Positions 33,529 to 42,199 of a stretch of 64,000 nucleotides of DNA are shown piece after piece. The notes beneath the pieces were generated by a model that was given only the letters and a program-made list of their open reading frames with translations, was not told the DNA's origin and did no database searches. Positions within the stretch are counted from its first letter, which is position 1; the number at the start of each line of letters is the position of its first letter. The stretch comes from Membranihabitans marinus (GTDB lineage: Bacteria > Bacteroidota > Bacteroidia > Chitinophagales > Saprospiraceae), in assembly GCF_021729155.1 (NCBI RefSeq), contig NZ_JAJQYA010000014.1, positions 62,001-126,000 of the forward strand, in the 5' to 3' direction. Made by a program: the position numbers and the translations under genes.

Positions 33529-35235
33529 TTAATGGGAATCTCTGGTTACTTTACTGCCAGAGTTTCCCTTTAAGAATGACAAATCCATGCCTTGATCGGC
33601 CTGCTCCACATGGTCTATAAACATTTTGACATACCCTCGATCTATCCCCAAGTCGATCGGCTTCCACTCACTTCGTCGCCGTGCCAACTCTTCATCGCTG
33701 ACATCGAGATGGAGTCGGCGTTGAGCTACATCGACCTCTATCCAATCTCCATCTTCCACCAAAGCCAGATTGCCTCCGATAGCTGATTCTGGAGATACGT
33801 GAAGAAAGGTAGTGCCAAATGCCGTCCCACTCATACGCCCATCGGAAATCCTTACCATATCGGTCACCCCTTTATTCAACAACTTTCCGGGCAATCCCAT
33901 ATTTCCGACTTCCGGCATACCTGGATATCCTTTTGGACCTACGTTTTTCAAAACCAATATACTGGATTCATCCACGGGCAAATCTTCATCGTTGATGCGG
34001 GCATTGTAATCTTCTATGGTTTCGAAGACTACGGCTTGGCCGCGATGTTGCATCAATTCTGGGGTAGCAGCCGAGGGTTTTATCACGGCCCCTTTTTCAC
34101 AAAGGTTGCCATAGACTACTGCCATGCCTGATTCGTCTTTAAACGGTTTGTCTAGACTGGCGATTATGGCGTCGTTAAAGCATTCTGCATCGCGACAATT
34201 TTCGGCGACCGACTTCCCATTGACGGTTATCACATTGGGATGAAGGTAGGGCAATAGTTCTTTTAGCACGGCGGGCAGACCTCCAGCGTAGTAAAAGTCT
34301 TCCATAAAATATTGACCTGATGGTTGCAAATTGGCCAATAATGGAATTTTACTCCCCAATTCGTCAAAGTCTTTGAGACTGAGATCAATACCTATCCGAC
34401 CGGCAATGGCCATTAGATGGATCATAAAATTGGTAGATCCTCCGATGGCTGAATTGGCCATTATGGCATTTTCAAAAACTTCACGGGTCAATATATCTGA
34501 AGGTTTAAGGTCTTCTTTCACCATTTCCACAATCCTCCTTCCCGACATATGAGCGATCACCTTTCTGCGAGAATCGGCGGCGGGAATGGCTGCATTTTCC
34601 GGCAAGGTCAGACCTAGGGATTCCACCATACAGGCCATCGTGGAGGCTGTCCCCATGACGGCACAATGACCTTGACTGCGACACATCGCACCTTCTGATG
34701 CTCTAAAAGTCGCTTCGTCTACGGTTCCCGATCGAAAGGCTTCACTGAGGCGCCAGATATCAGAGGTCGCCATATCTTTGCCACGGAATTTTCCGGTCAA
34801 CATAGGGCCTCCGGATACGGCAATGGTTGGAATATCTACGCTACATGCCCCCATTACCGAAGCTGGGGTGGTTTTGTCACAACCCACCAAGAGGACAACA
34901 CCATCGAGGGGATTGGCTCGAATGGATTCTTCTACCGTCATACTCATGAGATTGCGGAACAACATGGCTGTGGGTTTCATAATGGTTTCACCCAATGACA
35001 TCACGGGAAATTCTACCGGAAAACCTCCGGCTTCTATGATACCCCATTTAACCGATTCGGCCAATTGTCGAAAATGGGCATTACAAGGAGTGAGTTCAGA
35101 CCAAGTATTGCAAATTCCGATAACTGGTTTGCCATTGAATTCGTCATCTGGTATTCCTTGATTTTTCATCCATGCTCTATAGATAAAACCATCTTTGCCT
35201 TTTCTACCAAACCATTCTTGACTTCGAAGCTTCAT
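33529..35235 (-). CDS. IlvD/Edd-family sugar-acid dehydratase, probable L-arabinonate-type dehydratase
   Basis: A 568-residue Fe-S dehydratase that removes water from an aldonic acid to give a 2-keto-3-deoxy acid. Cluster cysteines are C51 (ICNTWSELTPCNAH), C119 (VGCDKTTPA) and C191 (CRSQGHCAVMGTAS). ICNTWSELTPCN and the pattern of three cysteines point to the sugar-acid branch (arabinonate, xylonate, fuconate) and not to the branched-chain-amino-acid IlvD. The C-terminal barrel has VGPKGYPGMPEVGNMGLPGKLLNKGVTDMVRISDGRMSGTAFGT. A divergent SDR gene lies 176 bases upstream and may supply the acid. The final codons form a 12-bp hairpin shared with the 3' side of the convergent ALDH gene. The precise substrate is uncertain. 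Confidence 0.9.
   Translation of the reverse strand: MKLRSQEWFGRKGKDGFIYRAWMKNQGIPDDEFNGKPVIGICNTWSELTPCNAHFRQLAESVKWGIIEAGGFPVEFPVMSLGETIMKPTAMLFRNLMSMTVEESIRANPLDGVVLLVGCDKTTPASVMGACSVDIPTIAVSGGPMLTGKFRGKDMATSDIWRLSEAFRSGTVDEATFRASEGAMCRSQGHCAVMGTASTMACMVESLGLTLPENAAIPAADSRRKVIAHMSGRRIVEMVKEDLKPSDILTREVFENAIMANSAIGGSTNFMIHLMAIAGRIGIDLSLKDFDELGSKIPLLANLQPSGQYFMEDFYYAGGLPAVLKELLPYLHPNVITVNGKSVAENCRDAECFNDAIIASLDKPFKDESGMAVVYGNLCEKGAVIKPSAATPELMQHRGQAVVFETIEDYNARINDEDLPVDESSILVLKNVGPKGYPGMPEVGNMGLPGKLLNKGVTDMVRISDGRMSGTAFGTTFLHVSPESAIGGNLALVEDGDWIEVDVAQRRLHLDVSDEELARRRSEWKPIDLGIDRGYVKMFIDHVEQADQGMDLSFLKGNSGSKVTRDSH
33534..33568. terminator. Probable bidirectional terminator hairpin between convergent genes
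   Basis: GGGAATCTCTGG (33534-33545) pairs with CCAGAGTTTCCC (33557-33568) with one mismatch around an 11-base loop. It lies 22 bases after the ALDH stop and inside the last dozen codons of the convergent dehydratase gene, with AT-rich flanks on both sides. It could stop transcripts from either direction; the T tracts are short. Confidence 0.5.
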
Positions 35236-35411
35236 AGGGTGTTGTATTTAGTCGTAGTTATTTACATGTAATATTTTACAAAAAAATGTAACAGAAAATT
35301 GTAAACAATATTAAAAATTATTTGAAACAAAAAAGTATATTAATGCTAGATATTGTTCAAGAATTATATTTTTACTTTAACAATCCAATCAAAAAAAGGA
35401 TATTAGCCACC

Positions 35412-36176
35412 ATGACAAAATTTAAAGACAAAACAGCCATTATTACGGGAGCTGCCATAGGCATAGGATTTGAAATAGCCAGACAATTGGCACAAAAGGG
35501 TTGCCATATCGTTTTAAATGATATCGATGAAAATGCCGCCCATATTGCGGCCAACGAAATACGAACACTGGGTGGTCAATGCATGGTTGTATCGGGAAAT
35601 TCTTGCGAAATGGAAGTGATAGACGAGATGATCTCGGTTGCAGAAACAAATTTTGGACAGCTTGATTACGCCATAGCCAATGCCGGCATCACCACATTTG
35701 GAGACTTCCTCACCTATAGTCCAGAAAAGTTTCAGCAACTCATGGCTGTCAACCTTCAAGGATCATTTTTCTTGGCGCAGAAAGCGGCGCAGTCCATGAT
35801 TAAAAACAATGTATCGGGAAGGATAGTTTTTATGTCATCGGTGACAGGTCACCAAGCCCATCAAGATCTCACGGCCTATGGTATGACGAAGGCTGCTCTT
35901 CGCCATTTGGGCAAAACTTTGGCTGTTGAATTGGGTCCTCATCACATTACCGTCAATGCAGTATCTCCGGGTGCCACTATGACGGAGCGCACTCAAGAGT
36001 TGGACAAAGATTTTCAAGAACAGTGGGAGCGTATCACCCCGACAGGCAAAGTAGCATATACTACTGACATTGCCCATGCGGTATTGTTTTTACTGTCACC
36101 ATTATCCAGCCAAATCACCGGACAAACCATTGTTGTAGATGGAGGTTGGACGTCTTACAGTCCACAGCCTCAATAG
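35412..36176 (+). CDS. SDR-family oxidoreductase (probable sugar or polyol dehydrogenase)
   Basis: A 254-residue classical short-chain dehydrogenase. I start it at the ATG 35412, where the N-terminus (MTKFKDKTAIITGAAIGIG) fits the family; the longer frame from 35322 adds a low-complexity tail without homology. Cofactor motif T-G-A-A-x-G-I-G at 12-19, NAGI at 90-93, catalytic S142 or S143, Y156 and K160 (YGMTK). The acidic residue after strand 2 (NDIDE) favours NAD. It is divergent from the sugar-acid dehydratase across a 176-base gap, an arrangement seen for sugar 1-dehydrogenase plus aldonate dehydratase in non-phosphorylative routes (inference). The exact sugar is unknown. Confidence 0.88.
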   Translation: MTKFKDKTAIITGAAIGIGFEIARQLAQKGCHIVLNDIDENAAHIAANEIRTLGGQCMVVSGNSCEMEVIDEMISVAETNFGQLDYAIANAGITTFGDFLTYSPEKFQQLMAVNLQGSFFLAQKAAQSMIKNNVSGRIVFMSSVTGHQAHQDLTAYGMTKAALRHLGKTLAVELGPHHITVNAVSPGATMTERTQELDKDFQEQWERITPTGKVAYTTDIAHAVLFLLSPLSSQITGQTIVVDGGWTSYSPQPQ

Positions 36177-36217
36177 ATAAAATTAATCGGAAAGGACGAC
36201 ATAATAAATTAAGGTGA

Positions 36218-36490
36218 AATCCTTACGATTTACGGGGCAGTGACGCTGTTAATTCGCTATCGAATTACAGGGTGATCACGATTGGTAGAGGCGCAAAATT
36301 TTGCGTCTAAATCTAATTTACATAAATTGAAATTTTTATCCATTGATGCCAATAAAGATTATCATGAAGTATTATTAATACCACGCCTCGGCACGGTGGC
36401 CTACCCACCCGAGCCCAGTGGTCTCGGTTCCCTCATCCGATGGACATTTAGTCCATCGGGTTGCTCTATTGAGCAACTTCATTCGGTCAT
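36218..36490. repeat. Hairpin-array repeat, copy 5, abutting the putA stop codon
   Basis: After a fragment shared with the 3911-3950 region (CTATCGA.TTACAG, GCTTGGTAGAG-like), the leader runs about 36287-36388. The array follows: a CCGAG/CTCGG hairpin near 36410-36427, 36437-36459 (CCGATGGAC/GTCCATCGG) and 36460-36477 (GTTGCTC/GAGCAAC). It ends TTCGGTCAT at 36482-36490, two bases before the putA stop triplet. The last two hairpins are identical to those after the inositol oxygenase gene. Confidence 0.85.
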
Positions 36491-36492
36491 TT

Positions 36493-39400
36493 TCAAGAAT
36501 CCAATAGATTGCCATACCGGTGATAATTGATGGATCGATTTTGCTCCGTCAAATAATTGAGCAACTCTATCCTCCCACGGGCAGACGGCTTGCGACCATT
36601 GACATATATGGCCCGCTGATGACAATACCTTAAAAAATCATCGTCCAATCGATCGAAATTCAACGCCCTTACTATATTCCCCGATCCCAAATCACTATAT
36701 ATATCCGTCCAATCCTCGACAATCTCCAAATGAAGCAACTTCGGCATAACCCTACTCTCTACCGCTAGATACCGTATTGGCACCTTCAATATTTGAGCCA
36801 CCATGTCCACTCGCAATATATCCTGCATCGATGTCAATCCATCCAATAAACAAATTACATTTTTAGGCCATAGATAAAGATTGATATTGTGCTGACCCCG
36901 AATCTGAGCAGCATCAACTTCCAGTTTAAAATGACTGTTTAATTGCTGCCAATAATCGGCCTCTATGGTTTCGATATCACTGTTGCCCTCCTTTTTTAAA
37001 CTGACAAACTGCATCACGTAATTCGGCCCGCCCGCCTTGCAACCCAAACCAAAAGAGGATGCCTTTATCCCGCCAAAAGGCTGACGCTGAACAATGGCTC
37101 CAGTGGTCGATCGATTGGCATACAGATTGCCAGCCTCTATCCGGGACTGCCAATATGCGACCTCCTCTCGAGACAACGACTCAATACCACTGGTCAATCC
37201 ATACTCCGATCCATTCACTATATCAATGCCATGATCTAAATTCTCTGCCTCCATCACCGCCAGTATAGGACCGAATAATTCTTGCCGATAGACGGGATGA
37301 TTGACATCAATCCCCCATATCACCCCAGGAGTTAAATAAAAATCACCCTCCCTCTCCGGTTTGATCAACCACTTATCATCGGGAGTGCTCTCAATCACCT
37401 GAATTATCTTATCCGATATAGGTACAGACAATGACGACCACTGAACCGCAAAATCCCAAGGATTGCCCTGTCGCTTACTCAAAATACCATCTTTTAGCAA
37501 CTGCCTAAAATGTTGATCTTCAAAAACCTCCTTCTCCAAAACCAACAAACTCGTGGCCGAACATTTTTGCCCCTGATTACCAAACGCCGATTGTATTACA
37601 TTTTTAATAGCCTGCTCTCTATCGGCCAAACTGGTAACAATAGTGGCATTTTTTCCTCCCGTCTCCGCATATAATGGCAATCGAGGATTGCGATCTAACA
37701 AAAATTTAGCCGTCTCTGTACTCCCCGTTAGAATAACGGCATCGAACAATCCCTCTTCAGATAACAAAGGATCTAAGCCCGCCTCCTCAATAGGCATCAG
37801 CATCAATGCCGTACGCGGTATACCAGCTCGCCACATTGCCTGACAAATGACATATGCACAGCCCACTGCATTAATCGATGGTTTTAAAATCACTCGTTTC
37901 CCCGCCGCTAGGGAAGCCAATACTCCTCCTGCGGGAATGGCCAAAGGAAAATTCCATGGAGACAATACCAATTGAATACCACGACTTTCCAACTCCATCC
38001 CCTCAGCCACCATATTGGACAGTTGAAAAGCGTAATAATTAGCAAAATCTATGGCTTCTGACACTTCGACATCTACTTCGTGAATCGTTTTACCCAATTC
38101 TGTGACCGCTACCCCGATTAAATCCCCTCTCGACTTGGCCAACTCTACCGCTACTTTTCTGACAACCTCTATTCTTTCCTCCCAAGTATATCCATACCAC
38201 TCCGAATCACTCGCTAGAGCAGCTCGATAATCAGCCTCATCGGCCCATTCAATGGCCCATGGCAATGGACCATCCCAACCAATATGGCGATGCGTCGGTC
38301 GATCATCTCGATGAATAGGTCCCACTACAGGAATAACCTTCCCTATTATATTTTCAGGATTCTGCCATCTCTCTTTAACCGATGCTATCCACTCTCTATT
38401 ACTTTTTAAATTCCAATCAGTATTCGCTACATTGTCAAATCCTTGCTGGACGACATACTCTTCTCTACTTCTGTCCTGTTGCCTTTGGGCCACGTCGGAC
38501 ACCGTTGAGATTCTTTCCATTGAGTCGCGAAATTGCTTTTCCAAGAACTGCCATTTTGGAGAATCAACTTTGAGATGAAATCCCTCCTTTAAAAAATTCC
38601 CTTCCTGACTCCCTTCATCTAATCGACGAACCAAATATGCTATGGCGTGATGGTAATCTTTTTCCCTGACTATAGGTGTATACAAAATAACAGCTACCCC
38701 CCTCGTCAATAAATTCAACACCGTCGGCTCGGCCAAGCCTTCTAACATTTCAAAATCTACATACGATTCCAAATGATGTTTTTTAACCAAATGCAAACCA
38801 AAACCTATGTCGAATAAATTGTGCGAAGCAATACCCACATGAAGGTATTCAATCGACGAAGGCTGGAGTAAATGGAGAAGGATCTTTTTAAAATTAGCAT
38901 CGGTATCCATCTTGTTGTCGTAAGTGGTCAATGGCCAATTTTCTAAAGATGCCTCCGTTTTTTCCATTTCCATATTGGCTCCCTTCACCAAACGAACTTT
39001 GACAGGAGCTCCTCCACTTTGACCGCGTTGAATGGCCCAATCTTTTAATTTTTCCATCATGGGAAAACCATCCGGCAAATACGCTTGCAGGACAATTCCA
39101 GCCTTTACCTGTTTAAATTCGGGCAGGGATAGAGTTTGCATAAAAGCATCCATGGTGAGACTGAGATCTCGATATTCCTCCATATCGAGATTGACAAACT
39201 TTTGCACACCGGTCTCCCTCTCTACATCGAGTACTTGCCGATAAATTATTGACAATTTTTCTATCAAACATTGCAGGGTATCTTCATAGCCCAAGGTTGA
39301 GATTTGGGAATACAGAGTAGATATTTTAATGGAAATATAATCGATATTTTCTTGGCGCAAAAGATAGCAATACTGTTGAATCCGCTCATTGGCCTCACGT

Positions 39401-39867
39401 TCTCCCAACAAAGCCTCGCCAATTAAATTAATATTCAATCGCACGCCTTGTCTCCGTCGACCCTCCACATGTTTTTTGAAACCATCATCATCGACAAAAA
39501 ACAACACCGGCCGAGTTAATCGCCTAATATAATATTGCAACAGCGGAATGCTGATCTTGGGAACTCGATAACCTATGGTTCGAAATAAATAAACCAAAAA
39601 ACGCTCCCCAGTTGAAAACAATGCCTGATATCGACTAGAATTGTTTAGCAATTGCAAAATGTAGTCTGCAATTCGCTGTTCATTTTTGGAACGAAATGCC
39701 ACATCCATCAATCGAATGGCAAAATGTTTGGCCTCAGAGGACTGCAAAAGAGGTTTCATTCGCTCAGTAAAGCCATTGCGTCGGATGGGTTTTGAACTCA
39801 ACAACAAGTCCTTAGTCAACGATATGGACTGGTCAATCATTGATTTTGTAACTTTTTGATCTGCCAT
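36493..39867 (-). CDS. putA: Bifunctional proline dehydrogenase/L-glutamate-gamma-semialdehyde dehydrogenase
   Basis: A 1124-residue PutA protein that oxidises proline to glutamate in two steps: FAD-dependent proline dehydrogenase (roughly 120-450, with GVRLNINLIGEALLGEREANER, VRLVKGANMEMEK and VGIASHNLFDIGF) and NAD-dependent P5C dehydrogenase (about 520-1000, with LSPWNFPLAIPAGGV, ETGGKNATIV, catalytic Cys in NQGQKCSATS and FGGIKASSFGLGCKAGGPNY). It lacks the N-terminal ribbon-helix-helix DNA-binding domain of E. coli PutA, so it should not autoregulate. The C-terminal 100 residues are an ALDH-like extension. It is a single-gene unit; its stop is two bases from the GGTCAT end of a hairpin array. 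Confidence 0.95.
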   Translation of the reverse strand: MADQKVTKSMIDQSISLTKDLLLSSKPIRRNGFTERMKPLLQSSEAKHFAIRLMDVAFRSKNEQRIADYILQLLNNSSRYQALFSTGERFLVYLFRTIGYRVPKISIPLLQYYIRRLTRPVLFFVDDDGFKKHVEGRRRQGVRLNINLIGEALLGEREANERIQQYCYLLRQENIDYISIKISTLYSQISTLGYEDTLQCLIEKLSIIYRQVLDVERETGVQKFVNLDMEEYRDLSLTMDAFMQTLSLPEFKQVKAGIVLQAYLPDGFPMMEKLKDWAIQRGQSGGAPVKVRLVKGANMEMEKTEASLENWPLTTYDNKMDTDANFKKILLHLLQPSSIEYLHVGIASHNLFDIGFGLHLVKKHHLESYVDFEMLEGLAEPTVLNLLTRGVAVILYTPIVREKDYHHAIAYLVRRLDEGSQEGNFLKEGFHLKVDSPKWQFLEKQFRDSMERISTVSDVAQRQQDRSREEYVVQQGFDNVANTDWNLKSNREWIASVKERWQNPENIIGKVIPVVGPIHRDDRPTHRHIGWDGPLPWAIEWADEADYRAALASDSEWYGYTWEERIEVVRKVAVELAKSRGDLIGVAVTELGKTIHEVDVEVSEAIDFANYYAFQLSNMVAEGMELESRGIQLVLSPWNFPLAIPAGGVLASLAAGKRVILKPSINAVGCAYVICQAMWRAGIPRTALMLMPIEEAGLDPLLSEEGLFDAVILTGSTETAKFLLDRNPRLPLYAETGGKNATIVTSLADREQAIKNVIQSAFGNQGQKCSATSLLVLEKEVFEDQHFRQLLKDGILSKRQGNPWDFAVQWSSLSVPISDKIIQVIESTPDDKWLIKPEREGDFYLTPGVIWGIDVNHPVYRQELFGPILAVMEAENLDHGIDIVNGSEYGLTSGIESLSREEVAYWQSRIEAGNLYANRSTTGAIVQRQPFGGIKASSFGLGCKAGGPNYVMQFVSLKKEGNSDIETIEADYWQQLNSHFKLEVDAAQIRGQHNINLYLWPKNVICLLDGLTSMQDILRVDMVAQILKVPIRYLAVESRVMPKLLHLEIVEDWTDIYSDLGSGNIVRALNFDRLDDDFLRYCHQRAIYVNGRKPSARGRIELLNYLTEQNRSINYHRYGNLLDS

Positions 39868-40067
39868 ATCTTCATTTTAAATGTTAATGAATGTATACAT
39901 TAAACGCCTTGCCCGCCTAATGCAATGTAAAATACATTCCAATATCAAAACAATAAATATATAAACAAAGTCAAATCAACAAGATTTTCAAAAAAATAAA
40001 ACCATAAATTTAAAAAACATTATTATTACATATAAACATGACCCAAAAAACGTCGCAATACCGTCAA

Positions 40068-42194
40068 CTAATCTTCAACCGAAGCCAGGGCAAAAGTCAG
40101 ATAAGAATCCCCTTTTTTCGTCCCCAATTTGCCTCCACCACAAGCTATGGTTACATACTGACGACCATCAATCATATAAGTGGTAGGAGTGGCAAATCCA
40201 GCAGCAGGCAATTCGGTCTCCCATAACAATTGACCAGAACTCTTATCAAAAGCTCTAAAGCGACGATCTTTGGTCGCCGCTATAAATAACACACCGCCTT
40301 CGGTGACTACTGGCCCACCATAATTTTCTGTTCCAGTATGTCGGACACCTTGTTTACTGAGGTTTTCATCCTCACCCAGAGGAATCTGCCATAAATGCTC
40401 ACCAGTATTGAGATCAATAGCAGTCAACTGCCCCCAAGGGGGACTGAGGGCTGGGTTTCCATCCTGATCCAAAAACTTTTTATAGCCATCAAATTGCCAT
40501 GCAACCAACGGTTCTTCTTCCACCATGACCGGCGGTTGCCAAGCCTCCTCAGGAATTTTCATCAAATACTTTACAAGGGCTTGTTTTTCTTCATTCTTCA
40601 ATTGGGTAAATCCCGGCATTCTACCTCGTCCCTGTTCGACAATGGTTAATATTTCAGTAGCGCTATGGGACTCACTTAAACCATCCAATGCTGGATACCC
40701 ACTATCTGGTAATCCAGCCAAATTGTTCTGATGACAGGAAGCACAATTATTGCGATATACCCATTGCCCCAGTGTAGTTTTAATATTTTCCTTAGTCTTT
40801 GGGCTTATGGTGAAATACCAAGCCATTTCATTGGAATTGACATATAAAATCCCGTTGGGATCAACTGCCGTCCCACCCCATTCTGCTCCCCCATCACAGC
40901 CCGGAAACAAAATGGTAGGCGTTTTACTGAGGGGCATAAATAGACCTTTGTTTGCCGACTGATATACAGCCATCAAAGAATCGCGATAGGGAGAATAGGG
41001 ATTGATATCGGTCATTTCAAAACTTTGTCTGCTAAATGGTTTGGGCAAAGTGGGCAATGGTTGCACTGGCCAAGCTGCCTCTTCAGCCACAGGTGATGCA
41101 GGCACGGCAATAGTATCTATGGGGAACATAGACTCACCAGTCTCTCTATCAAACACGTATACATGACCTGTTTTGGTAGTCTGGGTAACCACGTCGACCA
41201 ATTGACCCTCTCTTCGGATTTGGGCTAAAGTAGGTGGAGCAGGAAGATCGCGATCCCAAATATCGTGATGCACAAATTGATAATGCCAGAGCCGCTCACC
41301 GGTATTGGCATCCAAGGCCAATAAGCAATTGGCAAAAAGATTTTGACCTTTGCGATTGCCACCAAAAAAATCGGGAGATGCCGAACCAGTAGGAACAAAA
41401 ACAATCCCACGATCGACATCTACGGCCATTCCAGCCCAACTATTGGCTCCACCTACTATACCGTCTTTGTAAGCCTCTGTCGGCCAGGTTTCATAACCGT
41501 ATTCACCAGGTTCTGGAATGGTTTTAAATGTCCATTTTATACTGCCATCTCTTACATCGATGGCGCGAACATAGCCAGGAGTTCCACCGGCACTCTCCTG
41601 CATGGTCAAAGGCATGATAATAGAATTCTCAAATAAGGCGCCCGGTGTTCGAGAAACCACAAAATAATCTTTGTCAGCATCTACAAGGTGAGCTTTTAAA
41701 CTTACGCGACCACTATCGCCAAAACTAGGTATTGGATGACCGGTATTGGCGTCTAAAGCATATAAGTATGATTTATGTGAGGCCAATATTCTTCTATCCT
41801 CTCCATCCTCCCAATAAGTCAGTCCCCTACTTCTTTCGAGGTTTTGATCGCCTGGAGGAATAAATTTCCACAATTCCTGTCCGGTTTTACCATCGAGGGC
41901 AAAGACCTTCTTCTTGGCTGTATGACCATATAGTACGCCATCGACCACTATGGGATTGCATTGCATTTCACCAGAATCCAAACTATGGTATTCCCACACT
42001 TCTATCAATTGATCTACATTGTCTACATTTATTTGGTCTAGTCTACTGTAATGACTATGCCCCTCATCTCCGAGATATTGTGGCCAATCACCTTCATGTT
42101 GTCCACTTTGACAACTCCACAAAACTATGGTCAATAAACATCCTGTCCCCAATAATGGCAATATATTTGTTTTCATCGATATGGTTCTTATCAT
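40068..42194 (-). CDS. PQQ-dependent dehydrogenase with internal cytochrome c motif, copy A
   Basis: A 708-residue periplasmic quinoprotein of the glucose/alcohol dehydrogenase propeller family. The signal ends in a lipobox (VLWSC near residue 28), so it is a lipoprotein; an internal ATG at codon 7 could be the true start. Propeller repeats of the W-docking type are seen (VFALDGKTGQELWKF, LLALDANTGERLWHYQ, FRAFDKSSGQLLWE). A haem c site C484-A-S-C487-H488 lies within an inserted cytochrome domain (about 470-545), after which the propeller resumes, ending with GRQYVTIACGGG. Electrons would go from PQQH2 to the attached haem. It follows its paralogue by five bases. PQQ synthesis genes are not in the window. 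The substrate is probably a sugar or polyol. Confidence 0.9.
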   Translation of the reverse strand: MIRTISMKTNILPLLGTGCLLTIVLWSCQSGQHEGDWPQYLGDEGHSHYSRLDQINVDNVDQLIEVWEYHSLDSGEMQCNPIVVDGVLYGHTAKKKVFALDGKTGQELWKFIPPGDQNLERSRGLTYWEDGEDRRILASHKSYLYALDANTGHPIPSFGDSGRVSLKAHLVDADKDYFVVSRTPGALFENSIIMPLTMQESAGGTPGYVRAIDVRDGSIKWTFKTIPEPGEYGYETWPTEAYKDGIVGGANSWAGMAVDVDRGIVFVPTGSASPDFFGGNRKGQNLFANCLLALDANTGERLWHYQFVHHDIWDRDLPAPPTLAQIRREGQLVDVVTQTTKTGHVYVFDRETGESMFPIDTIAVPASPVAEEAAWPVQPLPTLPKPFSRQSFEMTDINPYSPYRDSLMAVYQSANKGLFMPLSKTPTILFPGCDGGAEWGGTAVDPNGILYVNSNEMAWYFTISPKTKENIKTTLGQWVYRNNCASCHQNNLAGLPDSGYPALDGLSESHSATEILTIVEQGRGRMPGFTQLKNEEKQALVKYLMKIPEEAWQPPVMVEEEPLVAWQFDGYKKFLDQDGNPALSPPWGQLTAIDLNTGEHLWQIPLGEDENLSKQGVRHTGTENYGGPVVTEGGVLFIAATKDRRFRAFDKSSGQLLWETELPAAGFATPTTYMIDGRQYVTIACGGGKLGTKKGDSYLTFALASVED

Positions 42195-42199
42195 TAGAT

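Noticed and set aside
33529-35235. Dihydroxy-acid dehydratase of branched-chain amino acid synthesis (ilvD)
   Set aside because: The ICNTWSELTPCN signature and absence of ilv/leu neighbours fit the sugar-acid branch better.
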